This document shows, one piece after another, positions 18,296 through 26,742 of a stretch of DNA of 64,000 nucleotides. A program made the position numbers and the translations under genes. The stretch is taken from contig NZ_CANMLV010000025.1 of assembly GCF_947498825.1 (NCBI RefSeq), positions 1 to 64,000 on the forward strand, written 5' to 3'. The notes under the pieces are model-generated. The model made no database searches, had not been told where the DNA came from, and saw nothing but the letters and a program-made list of their open reading frames with translations. This DNA is from an uncultured Cedecea sp. GTDB taxonomy: Bacteria; Pseudomonadota; Gammaproteobacteria; Enterobacterales; Enterobacteriaceae. How positions within the stretch are numbered: the first letter of the stretch is position 1; each line of letters starts with the position of its first letter.

Positions 18296-19525
18296 ATGTC
18301 GTCTCCGTTACAGTTTCAACTGACACAACGTTTCTTTCGTTATTTAGCCATTACCAGTCAGAGCGACCCTCGGGTTAATACTTTACCCAGTACTGTCGGG
18401 CAAAAAGAAATGGCAAAAGCACTGGCGGATGAATTACAGGCATTGGGACTTGACAATATTATTATCGATGAATTTGCTACCGTGACAGCGGTGAGAAAGG
18501 GTAATGTTCCGGGTGCGCCGAGAATTGGTTTTATTACCCATATTGATACCGTTGATGTGGGGCTGGCTGCAGAAATTCATCCGCAAATATTATCTTTTAC
18601 CGGAGAAGATCTTTGCCTGAATCAACAGCAAGATATTTGGTTAAAAGTCGATGAACACCCGGAAATATTGCGTTATGCCGGAGAAAAAATCATTTTCAGT
18701 GATGGCACTAGCGTACTGGGTGCGGACAATAAAGCCGCGGTTACTGTGGTCATGACCTTGCTGGAGAATTTAACCGCAACGGATCAAGTCGGGGATATTG
18801 TGGTGGCTTTTGTTCCTGACGAAGAAATCGGTTTATGTGGTGCGAAAGCACTTGATCTGGCAAGATTTGATGTCGATTTTGCCTGGACTATTGACTGCTG
18901 CGAAATCGGTGAAGTGGTCTATGAAAACTTCAATGCCGCCCACGCTGAAATCACCTTTACTGGCGTTACCAGCCATCCGATGTCAGCCAAAGGTGTGCTG
19001 GTTAACCCTCTGCTGATGGCCACAGATTATATCAGTCATTTTGACCGACAACAGACGCCGGAACACACTGAAGGCCGGGAAGGTTATATTTGGTTTAATG
19101 GACTGGAAGCCAGCCAAAGCGAAGCGGTGCTCAAAGCCAATATTCGTGACTTTGATTTAGCGCGTTTTGCCCAAAGAAAACAGCAGATTATCGACGTGGC
19201 AGAAAAATTTTCCGCTCAGTATCCTACCGCTCACGTCAAATATACGATAAGTGATACTTACAGTAATATCAGTAATGCGATTACTGACGATCGCCGAGCT
19301 ATTGATTTGATATTTACGGCGCTGGACGACCTGAATATTCCGGCGAAAGTTATCCCTATGCGTGGGGGAACTGATGGTGCTGCACTGTCAGCAAAAGGAT
19401 TATTAACGCCAAACTTTTTCACTGGCGCACATAATTTCCATTCACGTTTTGAGTTTCTGCCCCTGAGCTCTTTTGAAGCGTCTTATCAAGTGGCAAGAAA
19501 ACTCTGTTTATTAGCCGCTAAATAA
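18296..19525 (+). CDS. pepT: Peptidase T (tripeptide aminopeptidase, M20 family)
   Basis: 409 residues. Metal ligands and catalytic residues are recognisable: His82 and Asp84 in THIDTVD, Asp143 in LGADNKAAV, Glu175/Glu176 in VPDEEIG, Asp199 in TIDCCEIGE and His near residue 382 in [10 protein letters not shown]. The zinc-bridging motif reads IDCCE where E. coli PepT has VDGG, an unusual substitution. The enzyme removes N-terminal residues from tripeptides in the cytoplasm. It shares a 105-base divergent promoter region with the dppA-like gene, suggesting joint use of peptides. It may be a second pepT copy. Confidence 0.9.
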   Translation: MSSPLQFQLTQRFFRYLAITSQSDPRVNTLPSTVGQKEMAKALADELQALGLDNIIIDEFATVTAVRKGNVPGAPRIGFITHIDTVDVGLAAEIHPQILSFTGEDLCLNQQQDIWLKVDEHPEILRYAGEKIIFSDGTSVLGADNKAAVTVVMTLLENLTATDQVGDIVVAFVPDEEIGLCGAKALDLARFDVDFAWTIDCCEIGEVVYENFNAAHAEITFTGVTSHPMSAKGVLVNPLLMATDYISHFDRQQTPEHTEGREGYIWFNGLEASQSEAVLKANIRDFDLARFAQRKQQIIDVAEKFSAQYPTAHVKYTISDTYSNISNAITDDRRAIDLIFTALDDLNIPAKVIPMRGGTDGAALSAKGLLTPNFFTGAHNFHSRFEFLPLSSFEASYQVARKLCLLAAK

Positions 19526-19534
19526 ACAGTCCCT

Positions 19535-19559
19535 CTGCTCTTCACCCTTTGAAGAGCAG
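19535..19559 (+). terminator. Terminator of pepT
   Basis: CTGCTCTTCA / TGAAGAGCAG, a 10-bp perfect stem with a 5-base loop, followed by GTTTCTGATTT. It lies between the convergent pepT and ABC-F genes and may act in both directions. Confidence 0.7.
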
Positions 19560-19569
19560 GTTTCTGATT

Positions 19570-21180
19570 TCACACCAGCATAAGTTCCCAGCCGTTCTTC
19601 CCGGCAACCAACCCGTGTGTCAGGCCAATTTGACTGAGAAACACATCGTCATGTGACACCACCAGCAAAGTACCTGAATACTGATTAAGTAGTTGCTCTA
19701 ACGCTTGAAGGGAAACCAGGTCCAGATGGTTACTCGGTTCATCGAGCAGCAAACAAGATGCCGGTGGGCTGGCATAGATAACCGTCGCCAGAGCGGCTTT
19801 AAGTTGCTCTCCCCCACTGAGCTGACCACAGGGTAATGAGACATGTGTCGCATCAAGACCGAGCTGTGCCAGTTGCATGCGTAACCGGGACTCTCCGGCC
19901 TGGGTATTCACTTTGAGTAACTGAGTCAGCACATTCTGCTGTGGATCAAGAAGCGAGAGTTGCTGGTCAAGATAAGCGATTTTCCCCCGAATATCGCAGG
20001 TCCCCAAAACAGGGCTTAACTGGCCTGCGAGGATTCTGAGTAATGTGGATTTACCGCAGCCGTTCGGCCCCCTGATCCCTATTCGCTGCCCGCCATAGAC
20101 AGTCAGGTCCAGCGTATCGTACGGTGCGGGGGCAAAAGGCAGTGTAATCTCGCTCAGCCTGGCAACTTGATGTGTCCCCGAAAAAATTGAATGATCGTGC
20201 ATCACAATTCTTGGGGAATGCTCAATATTTTTGGCCGCGTTCTGCACCTGCTGATTAAGCCGGATTTGGCTTTCTGCAACTTGTTTCTCCTGCTTTCCAG
20301 CCGAGACCTCACTGCGCGCCTTTTGGCGTCCGAGCAAAATATTCGCCTGATTGGCTTCTTTACCGAGACGGCTGCCACGAGACTGCCGCTTTTCAAGCCG
20401 TTCACGCTTGTCGCGTAACGCCTGTTCTTGCCGTTTCCGCTCAGTTTTAAGATGTTCCAGTTGCTGCATTGCTGCAGCGGTTTCCCGGGCTTTTATCTGC
20501 TGATAAATATCATAGTTACCGCCGTAGCTGTGTAACCCGAGCGATGAAAGTTCAACTATCCTCTCCATCTGCTGGAGCAATCGCCTGTCGTGGCTGATGA
20601 CCAGCAATCCCTGGGGCCAGCAGGCCAGCTGCTGCATCAAGGCCTCGCGGCTGGTACTGTCCAAATGGTTAGTGGGCTCATCAAGAATTAAAAAATCAGG
20701 CTGAGAAAGCATAGCGCCACTTAATGCCACCCGCATCGCTTCTCCGCCACTGAGTCTGTGGGTGGCTGTTTCGGGTGAAAGATAATCCAGCCCTGCTGCA
20801 GCAAGCTGTATTTGCAGGCGCTGGCGGATATCCCAGTTATCTGCCACTAAATCGAAATCAGCCTGGCAGGTACTCCCGGCTTCAATCCGGGCCAGGGCTG
20901 CGAGTGGAGCATCAACACCGGCTAACATCGCCACAGTGTGATAGTTCTCGGGCGACAAGTGTTGGGCCAGATAGCGAACCTTCTCAGAACCATAACACGT
21001 CCCGGAAGTCGGCATCACTCGCCCCGCGAGAATGCGCGCCAGCTGGCTTTTGCCCACGCCGTTTCGCCCCACCATACCGGTATGGCGTGCGTCGAACTGC
21101 GCATTGATATGGGAAAAAAGAGGTTTGCCGTCAGGCAAAACCAGAGAAACGCCTTCCAGCGTCAGTAACGTATTCGTCAT
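19570..21180 (-). CDS. ABC-F family ATP-binding protein
   Basis: 536 residues with two ABC domains and no membrane segment. Domain 1 has Walker A GRNGVGKS (38-45), signature LSGGE (143-147) and Walker B LILDEPTNHLD. A basic, coiled-coil linker follows (about 230-310, rich in Arg, Lys, Gln and Glu). Domain 2 has GPNGCGKS, LSGGE and LLLDEPSNHLD. ABC-F proteins act on the ribosome by reaching toward the P-site tRNA with the linker. It is not clearly EttA, Uup, YheS or YbiT, and whether it gives antibiotic protection cannot be said from sequence. Confidence 0.85.
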   Translation of the reverse strand: MTNTLLTLEGVSLVLPDGKPLFSHINAQFDARHTGMVGRNGVGKSQLARILAGRVMPTSGTCYGSEKVRYLAQHLSPENYHTVAMLAGVDAPLAALARIEAGSTCQADFDLVADNWDIRQRLQIQLAAAGLDYLSPETATHRLSGGEAMRVALSGAMLSQPDFLILDEPTNHLDSTSREALMQQLACWPQGLLVISHDRRLLQQMERIVELSSLGLHSYGGNYDIYQQIKARETAAAMQQLEHLKTERKRQEQALRDKRERLEKRQSRGSRLGKEANQANILLGRQKARSEVSAGKQEKQVAESQIRLNQQVQNAAKNIEHSPRIVMHDHSIFSGTHQVARLSEITLPFAPAPYDTLDLTVYGGQRIGIRGPNGCGKSTLLRILAGQLSPVLGTCDIRGKIAYLDQQLSLLDPQQNVLTQLLKVNTQAGESRLRMQLAQLGLDATHVSLPCGQLSGGEQLKAALATVIYASPPASCLLLDEPSNHLDLVSLQALEQLLNQYSGTLLVVSHDDVFLSQIGLTHGLVAGKNGWELMLV

Positions 21181-21495
21181 GCGATAACCTTAAAATTAAT
21201 GCGCCAATTCAACTCCCGCAGGGAGCTCTGAACAGACCGTCAAGGCTGACGGCGGGCATTAATTACGCATTGGACGAATACCTCAGTTGAAATGTTGCTG
21301 TTTTCTGATGATAAAATATTCTTACGCCGACAGTCAAACGCCAGCGAATTTTCTTCGCTGGCAATGTACTTATCGCGGAGGGTACTGACTTTTAACTTAA
21401 CCCGCCGTGGCAGACCTGTTATCGGGTTGCGTCCAGGCAGTCATTCAATCGTGCCTGGCTGCTAATTCTGAAGCGTAGCAAACTGTCAGATGAGG
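21181..21495. other. Intergenic region between the ABC-F gene and the idnO-like gene
   Basis: 315 bases. It holds small hairpins (CCGTCA-AGGC-TGACGG at 21237-21252; CCAGGCA/TGCCTGG at 21433-21458, 38 bases after the idnO-like stop). Neither has a good U-run. The ABC-F promoter should lie here. No gene is seen. Confidence 0.4.
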
Positions 21496-22263
21496 TTACA
21501 GAACCGCCAGCCAGCCACCATCCACATAAATGATCTGTCCGTTAACATAATCCGATGCTGAAGATGAGAGGAAAATTGCCGCACCCACCAGGTCTTTTGG
21601 GTCGCCCCAGCGCTGGGACGGATTACTGTTTTTCACCCAACGATCAAAATCAGGATCGTCAACCAAGGCTTTATTCATATCAGTTTGAATATAACCCGGA
21701 CCAATCGCATTGGTCTGAATATTAAACTGTGCCCACTCAGCAGCCATGGCACAGGTGAGCATTTTTACCCCACCCTTTGCTGCCGTATAAGGCGCAACGG
21801 TCGGACGGGCTGCCTGACTGGTCAGTGAACCCATATTGATAATTTTACCGCCTTTGCCACGCGCGATCATGCGTTTAGCCGCTGCACGCGCGACAATAAA
21901 AGCACTGGTGAGGTTGGTATCTATCACTTTCTGCCAGTTTTCCAGCTCCATTTCTACCAGAGGCTTGCGGTATTGAATGCCTGCATTATTGACTAAAATA
22001 TCGATCTCAATTCCCTGGGCATCAAACTCGGAAAAAACGATTTCTACCGCGATTTCATCAGTAACATCGAAGACAGCTCCCTGGACGTCATAGCCCTCAC
22101 TGCGTAGCTGATCAACAGCATTTTGCAGCCCTACACCCTTGGAATTATTGAGGATTACGCGCGCTCCTGCCGATGCCAGTCCCCGGGCATAAGCCAGACC
22201 AAGGCCACGAACCGATCCGGTTACCAGTGCCGTTTTGCCCTTGAGATCAAATAACGCATGCAT
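21496..22263 (-). CDS. Short-chain dehydrogenase, gluconate 5-dehydrogenase/IdnO-like
   Basis: 255 residues, classical SDR. Cofactor motif TGSVRGLG (15-22), NNAG (93-96), and the catalytic set Ser147, Tyr160 and Lys164 in PYTAAK. ALFDLKGKTALVTGS and GPGYIQTDMNKAL resemble IdnO/5-keto-D-gluconate reductases. It probably interconverts a keto-hexonate and a hexonate. It is divergent from the second GntR regulator, and its control region carries the same motif as the dehydratase-TRAP promoter, so the two loci probably form one pathway. Confidence 0.85.
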   Translation of the reverse strand: MHALFDLKGKTALVTGSVRGLGLAYARGLASAGARVILNNSKGVGLQNAVDQLRSEGYDVQGAVFDVTDEIAVEIVFSEFDAQGIEIDILVNNAGIQYRKPLVEMELENWQKVIDTNLTSAFIVARAAAKRMIARGKGGKIINMGSLTSQAARPTVAPYTAAKGGVKMLTCAMAAEWAQFNIQTNAIGPGYIQTDMNKALVDDPDFDRWVKNSNPSQRWGDPKDLVGAAIFLSSSASDYVNGQIIYVDGGWLAVL

Positions 22264-22289
22264 AGTCTTTTCCTCTTGTTTTTATCATA

Positions 22290-22305
22290 AAATATGTATG
22301 ACAAC
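22290..22305. promoter_or_regulatory. Putative GntR operator, copy proximal to the idnO-like gene
   Basis: AAATATGTATGACAAC, 27 bases before the idnO-like start. Its reverse complement contains GTTGTCATACA, identical to 2926-2936. The near-palindromic core TGT-ATG-ACA fits the FadR-subgroup operator pattern. Confidence 0.55.
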
Positions 22306-22495
22306 TTAGAGGTGAGAGCATGATTTCAGCCGCGTTAAAAATCAACGCTGCACATTTATTTCTGCAAACAGGATCACAAAATAGATTCAGTTAAATAAAA
22401 AACCCATTAAACACAATAAGTTATTTTACACTAATAATAAAAAAATGCATTGCGCTATAGATTTATATCCCTTTACAAAGAGATATCATCTCGAT

Positions 22496-22510
22496 AAATA
22501 TGTATGACAA
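22496..22510. promoter_or_regulatory. Putative GntR operator, copy proximal to GntR gene 2
   Basis: AAATATGTATGACAA, an exact repeat of 22290-22304, about 78 bases before the proposed regulator start. Its location suggests autoregulation. Confidence 0.55.
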
Positions 22511-22587
22511 TATGGTTTGTTTCATGCTCTATGCTGAGCTGTTATATACTGCCGTCATGCAGTCTGAAATCTCAATACAGGATAATT

Positions 22588-23313
22588 TTGCTGAACATGC
22601 AGTCCACACAAAAACATAATGTCGTGAATGATGTCTTTGAAAAGTTACGACAAAAACTCATGGACGGGAGCTGGACGCCTGGCAGCCGTTTGCCGTCGGA
22701 GCAGGCACTATGCAGTGCGTTAAATGTCAGTCGGGTCAGTGTCCGAAGCGCGGTACAGCGATTACGGGATCTGGGTGTCGTTATCACTCGCCAAGGCAGC
22801 GGAAGCTATATCAGTGAGGACTTTACCCCACAAACCCTGAACAGCAGATTACGCCCGGTGATGAATCTCAGCAAAGAAGCCTTCTACGATATGATGGTCT
22901 TTCGCCAGACGGTAGAATTCAAATGTATAGAGCTTGCAGTCATTCATGCCACACCAGACGATATCCTTGATCTGGAAAAAGCGCTTAATCAGATGCTGGT
23001 GAATAAGAACGATTATAAAAAATATTCAGAAGCTGATTTCGACTTTCATCTGGCAATAGCCAAAGCATCACAAAACAAAGTGTTTTATAACGTGATGTTG
23101 TCGATAAAAGAGAGCTATTACTACTATCTCGAAGAGCTGAACCGTGCTCTGGGCATTACTCTGGAAAGTGTTGATACCCATATTAAAGTCTATTTCGCCA
23201 TAAAAAACAGAGATGCTTCAGCAGCGGTACAGGTTCTGGGTGAAACGATGGCTGAAAATATTATTGCTATTGAAAAGATTAATCAGACAACGCCATCGGA
23301 TAACCGGGACTAA
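22588..23313 (+). CDS. GntR-family (FadR/FCD subgroup) transcriptional regulator, copy 2
   Basis: About 241 residues. The TTG at 22588 has AGGA five bases upstream and matches the TTG start of copy 1; ATG 22597 is the alternative, and the open frame continues to 22504. Winged helix-turn-helix (LPSEQAL, VSRVSVRSAVQRL, TRQGSGSYI) is followed by an FCD domain (ADFDFHLAI, THIKVYF). It is highly similar to the regulator at 3108-3854 along its whole length, with identical runs such as KYSEAD and RALGITLESV. It probably binds the same operators and a related sugar-acid ligand. Confidence 0.88.
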   Translation: MLNMQSTQKHNVVNDVFEKLRQKLMDGSWTPGSRLPSEQALCSALNVSRVSVRSAVQRLRDLGVVITRQGSGSYISEDFTPQTLNSRLRPVMNLSKEAFYDMMVFRQTVEFKCIELAVIHATPDDILDLEKALNQMLVNKNDYKKYSEADFDFHLAIAKASQNKVFYNVMLSIKESYYYYLEELNRALGITLESVDTHIKVYFAIKNRDASAAVQVLGETMAENIIAIEKINQTTPSDNRD

Positions 23314-23345
23314 AAAGCCCCGGTGATTCAATCAGGCAATTAGGC

Positions 23346-25295
23346 TTAGAACTGCCACTGTGCACCGAGATTGTAGTGCGTTTGTTCGCCATCTTTATGC
23401 GCGAAACGGCTGCTCACTTCAGTATAAAGGTTGATGTTTTCGCTCGCCAGCCACTGAACACCGACATTTGAACGACCAAAGTTTTTATCGGTTTTACCGA
23501 CATGAATGCGGCGACTCACACCATCAGCATGGTCTTTAACGGTGAAGTTTGCGTTCAGACCGTCACCCATTTCACGTACCCAGGATACCGTGGCATAAGG
23601 CTGAAGTGACATGGTGTTAGAGAGGTCAACTTTGCCATATAAACGCCAGCCCAAACTCGCTTCAACAGAATTCAGATTCTGTTTCTCATAGCGTACGCCC
23701 GTGCGCAGGTCACCTTTATCATCAAAGCCATTAACGCGGTAGTGGGCATAGTCCAGTCCGGCTGTCGGGCCAGTACGAACATCATTATAGGAGAAGTCAT
23801 ACCCACCGCTGAGACGGGCAGCAAAGAACTGGGCATTGGTATTGGCATTCAGTTGGTTATCTAACAGGACCGGGCCATTATTGGCCTGCAGGAATACTGA
23901 ACGACGGGTATCAATAGATGAGCGTCCGGCAGTCACTTCGCTGCCTAACCAGCCAGTACCAGCTTGATTGTATAAACCGTAAAGACCGACCTGCCAGGTA
24001 TCGCTGTCCAGGTGACCATTGCGATCCAGTTTATCTTTATTACGCAACAGACTTAAAGCACCACCAACCGTCAGTTCCTCTACCAGTTGGTAGTCCACCA
24101 GCCCATAGAGCATCGCCTGACGGGAGCGCTGTTGAGGTCCTTTATCGAAGCCACTTGATGGGTAGGCTGTACCTTCAACACCCACCACATGGTCCAGGGT
24201 ATCGACACTACGGGTACCGTTTTGCAGTACCAGCCAGCGTTTGTCGGTCAAGTCTTTGACTGACTCGCGCTGACGCTTCAGGCTATCTTGTAAGGCATTT
24301 TGCATGGCTGCCGCAGAATAAGCGGAGTGCAGCAGATCGGTACTGGAAGCTTCCAGTAACAAACGCGTTAATAAACGGGAAACATCGCGCAAACGCTCAT
24401 CAATACGTTCCTGACCCAAGGCACTGTTCAGGAAAGCTTCGTTATCACGAGTAGGATTGTGCCAGGTGGCTCCTCCAGGAATAGCCGGGTTATCGGTTTG
24501 GGTATAACCGTCCAGGTCACCGAGATCCCAGTTGGTTGCTTCCAGGTACAGCACGGGGATATTGAGTGGGTCAAAACTATCACCATCGCTACAGCATCCG
24601 GTTCCGGCAGGATAGGCAGGATCGCCGCCAGGGTTAGTGGTGATATCAATATTTAACTCTTTGCCAATCCGCAGCATTTGCTCGCGCAACTTAGCCAGTT
24701 CAGGGTCCGCCACACTGTTAACGCCAGAGTGAGCATAGAGTTTGTCGCCGGTCACCATACTGTCGATATTGATCATCCCTTTCAGATTTTCAACACGGTT
24801 CTGGGTGATTAACTCTTGCACCATCGCACGTGAGCCACGCAGCCCTTCTTCTTCCGCGCCAAAGGCAGCAAAGACCAAAGTTTTTTCAGTCTGAATACCG
24901 CTTAAATTACGCGCAACTTCGGTCAATACCGATGCACCCGACCCATTATCATCGACACCTTGCAACGTCGGGCGCCCGAAATAAGTATCAAAATGTGCGC
25001 CAGTAATAATGTAGTCACTGCTCAGGCCGGTATTGTAGGCCAGGACGTTTTGTGATGAACGCTGCGTGCCCCCTACAGTCCAGCTAACATCCTGACGCTC
25101 GGTGGTATAACCCAGCCCCATGCGCTGTTCCATCCAGTTCGCCGCACCGACAAAGTTTTCGGTACCACGATAGCGTCCCGGATAATCATTGATCAGGGTA
25201 TTTAAGGTTTCACGGGCATAACTGCCATTTTCATACGCCAGGGCGGGTAAACTCGCGCAGGCTAACCCCACTGCAACAGCCACTTGCTTCAACAT
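23346..25295 (-). CDS. Autotransporter aminopeptidase (M28 passenger), AaaA-like
   Basis: About 649 residues. The ATG at 25295 has GGAG 8 bases upstream; a GTG three codons earlier is less likely. A signal peptide covers about residues 1-20. The M28 zinc-peptidase domain (about 25-320) shows His101 and Asp103 in GAHFDTYFG, Asp115 in QGVDDNGSG, and the catalytic Glu run in FGAEEEGLRGSRA, then NIDSM. The C-terminal 270 residues form an autotransporter barrel ending in WQF. Length and layout match AaaA, the surface arginine aminopeptidase of Pseudomonas aeruginosa. It should sit on the outer membrane and trim peptide N-termini outside the cell. Confidence 0.85.
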   Translation of the reverse strand: MLKQVAVAVGLACASLPALAYENGSYARETLNTLINDYPGRYRGTENFVGAANWMEQRMGLGYTTERQDVSWTVGGTQRSSQNVLAYNTGLSSDYIITGAHFDTYFGRPTLQGVDDNGSGASVLTEVARNLSGIQTEKTLVFAAFGAEEEGLRGSRAMVQELITQNRVENLKGMINIDSMVTGDKLYAHSGVNSVADPELAKLREQMLRIGKELNIDITTNPGGDPAYPAGTGCCSDGDSFDPLNIPVLYLEATNWDLGDLDGYTQTDNPAIPGGATWHNPTRDNEAFLNSALGQERIDERLRDVSRLLTRLLLEASSTDLLHSAYSAAAMQNALQDSLKRQRESVKDLTDKRWLVLQNGTRSVDTLDHVVGVEGTAYPSSGFDKGPQQRSRQAMLYGLVDYQLVEELTVGGALSLLRNKDKLDRNGHLDSDTWQVGLYGLYNQAGTGWLGSEVTAGRSSIDTRRSVFLQANNGPVLLDNQLNANTNAQFFAARLSGGYDFSYNDVRTGPTAGLDYAHYRVNGFDDKGDLRTGVRYEKQNLNSVEASLGWRLYGKVDLSNTMSLQPYATVSWVREMGDGLNANFTVKDHADGVSRRIHVGKTDKNFGRSNVGVQWLASENINLYTEVSSRFAHKDGEQTHYNLGAQWQF

Positions 25296-25900
25296 GATTG
25301 CCACTCCATTTCTTTTTATTTAATTTAAAAATCACAAATAACACAAATTCTCTTCTTTATTATATATTTTTTACATATGGAAACATCACAGAAACATTTA
25401 CCTATTGAAGTATAGGTAAAGCATGAAATATCAATGATTTAAGAGTTTTATTTTGGATGGGGTTATTAGAACTGGAGGTCTGCCTGGCTTTTATCGGAAA
25501 AAGCAGTGATATTCGCTAAAAAAAGAAAAAAAGTCGAATAATACGGGTCAGAAAAAATATTATCGCAATAAAAACCGGGAAATAAACGGCTGTGAAAGGG
25601 TAAATGATTGTGCTGTCAGATACCCTACAAACAATACAGTCTTTTGATAATGCATCATTTTTCTTATTGTATTGGGTATGGTTATGACACTTTAACCGGT
25701 ATCACATCAGCATTCCTCAGTACGGGTCGATAAAAACGACTGGCGCGCAGAGTCCGGATAAGACAGCGGCTGGTATATCCTGAGCATCGAAGGTCATGCT
25801 GCCCGCCAGTTAACTGCAGCAGTAGAGCCGATTTTTGGCTATGCCCCGATAGCTTTTAATCAATGCCAGCCCCTGTTAAGGGCTGGCCTGTTAACCGCGA
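25296..25900. other. Intergenic region with possible decayed coding remnant
   Basis: 605 bases. The first 270 are AT-rich and probably hold the promoter of the autotransporter gene. From about 25720 to 25865 on the plus strand one frame reads like protein on both sides of an in-frame TAA (DKNDWRAESG, then GWYILSIEGHAARQLTAAVE), but it has no start or family. It may be the remains of a lost gene. Confidence 0.35.
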
Positions 25901-26692
25901 TTAATCGTAATATTCCGGCGCATGGCGGAAGCTTGGCCAGGCATCAGGATCGTGCCCGGTAACGACCTGGGCCTGAGTACGGTCAACAATGGCTTTCATT
26001 TTTTGCACAGAGCGAACCGCTTCAACCGCAGACGACATAAAGCCTGGCAGGGCTTTCTCGTCCCAGTGGTCGGTGGTATAAGCCGCATCAATCGCCAGTA
26101 ATAAACTACCGCTATTCGGCAGAGTCACCAGAATCGACTGGTGTCCCGGAGAATGGCCCGGGGTAAAGATCGTTTTTAATGTCCCGTCGCCATAAATATC
26201 ATAGAGATCGGTATTTTCGCCGTCGAGGAACTGCCATTTCAGGTTCGGCTTGTCGAAATCCTTACGGATATATCCTCCGGCGGCAAACCAGTCTGGGGTA
26301 AAGGCATATTCATATTCACGACGCTGAACAATATGGGTAGCATTCGGGAAACGTCCTATGGCTCCGGTATGGTCAAGATGCAGGTGAGACTGCAACACAT
26401 AGCGCACATCTTCAGGGTTGATTCCCATTTTCTTAAGCTGTGCCACGCACCCTTCATCTTCACGCATCACAGGCCAGTAAACCTCGGTCACTCCTCCCCA
26501 GTGGCCGACAGGATCGAGCGCCGCTTCAACGGCATTGCCGCCATCAATAATCGTGTGTCCGTCCGGGTGCGTCAGCAGATAGAAAGGCACCGGAATTTCA
26601 TAATCAGCACCGTTACCCTGGTTCATTTTAATGTTGTGCACTTTGCACTTCAGGGAACCGGTTTGAAACATATACAGGCGAATATCGGTCAT
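25901..26692 (-). CDS. blcC: Gamma-butyrolactone/N-acyl homoserine lactonase, BlcC (AttM)-like
   Basis: 263 residues of the metallo-beta-lactamase fold. Dinuclear zinc motif SHLHLDH (His103, His105, Asp107, His108), His180 in TPGHSPGHQ, Asp202, Tyr205 and His247 are all present. Long stretches are the same as Agrobacterium AttM/BlcC, for example MTDIRLYM, CKVHNIKMNQGNGADYEIPV and HLDHTGAIGRFPNATHIVQR. It opens gamma-butyrolactone to 4-hydroxybutyrate and, in Agrobacterium, also cleaves acyl-homoserine lactone signals. It is the last gene of the blcABC run, with AAGGA 8 bases before ATG. Confidence 0.93.
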   Translation of the reverse strand: MTDIRLYMFQTGSLKCKVHNIKMNQGNGADYEIPVPFYLLTHPDGHTIIDGGNAVEAALDPVGHWGGVTEVYWPVMREDEGCVAQLKKMGINPEDVRYVLQSHLHLDHTGAIGRFPNATHIVQRREYEYAFTPDWFAAGGYIRKDFDKPNLKWQFLDGENTDLYDIYGDGTLKTIFTPGHSPGHQSILVTLPNSGSLLLAIDAAYTTDHWDEKALPGFMSSAVEAVRSVQKMKAIVDRTQAQVVTGHDPDAWPSFRHAPEYYD

Positions 26693-26742
26693 TTTTATTA
26701 TCCTTATATAAGGTTGTAGGGTGTCGCATGAGATAAATCGTC

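Larger units (their letters stand above)
22264..22587. promoter_or_regulatory. Divergent control region between the idnO-like gene and GntR gene 2
   Basis: 324 bases, AT-rich, with two exact copies of a 15-base motif (22290-22304 and 22496-22510), one near each gene start. No reading frame in it is convincing. Confidence 0.6.
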
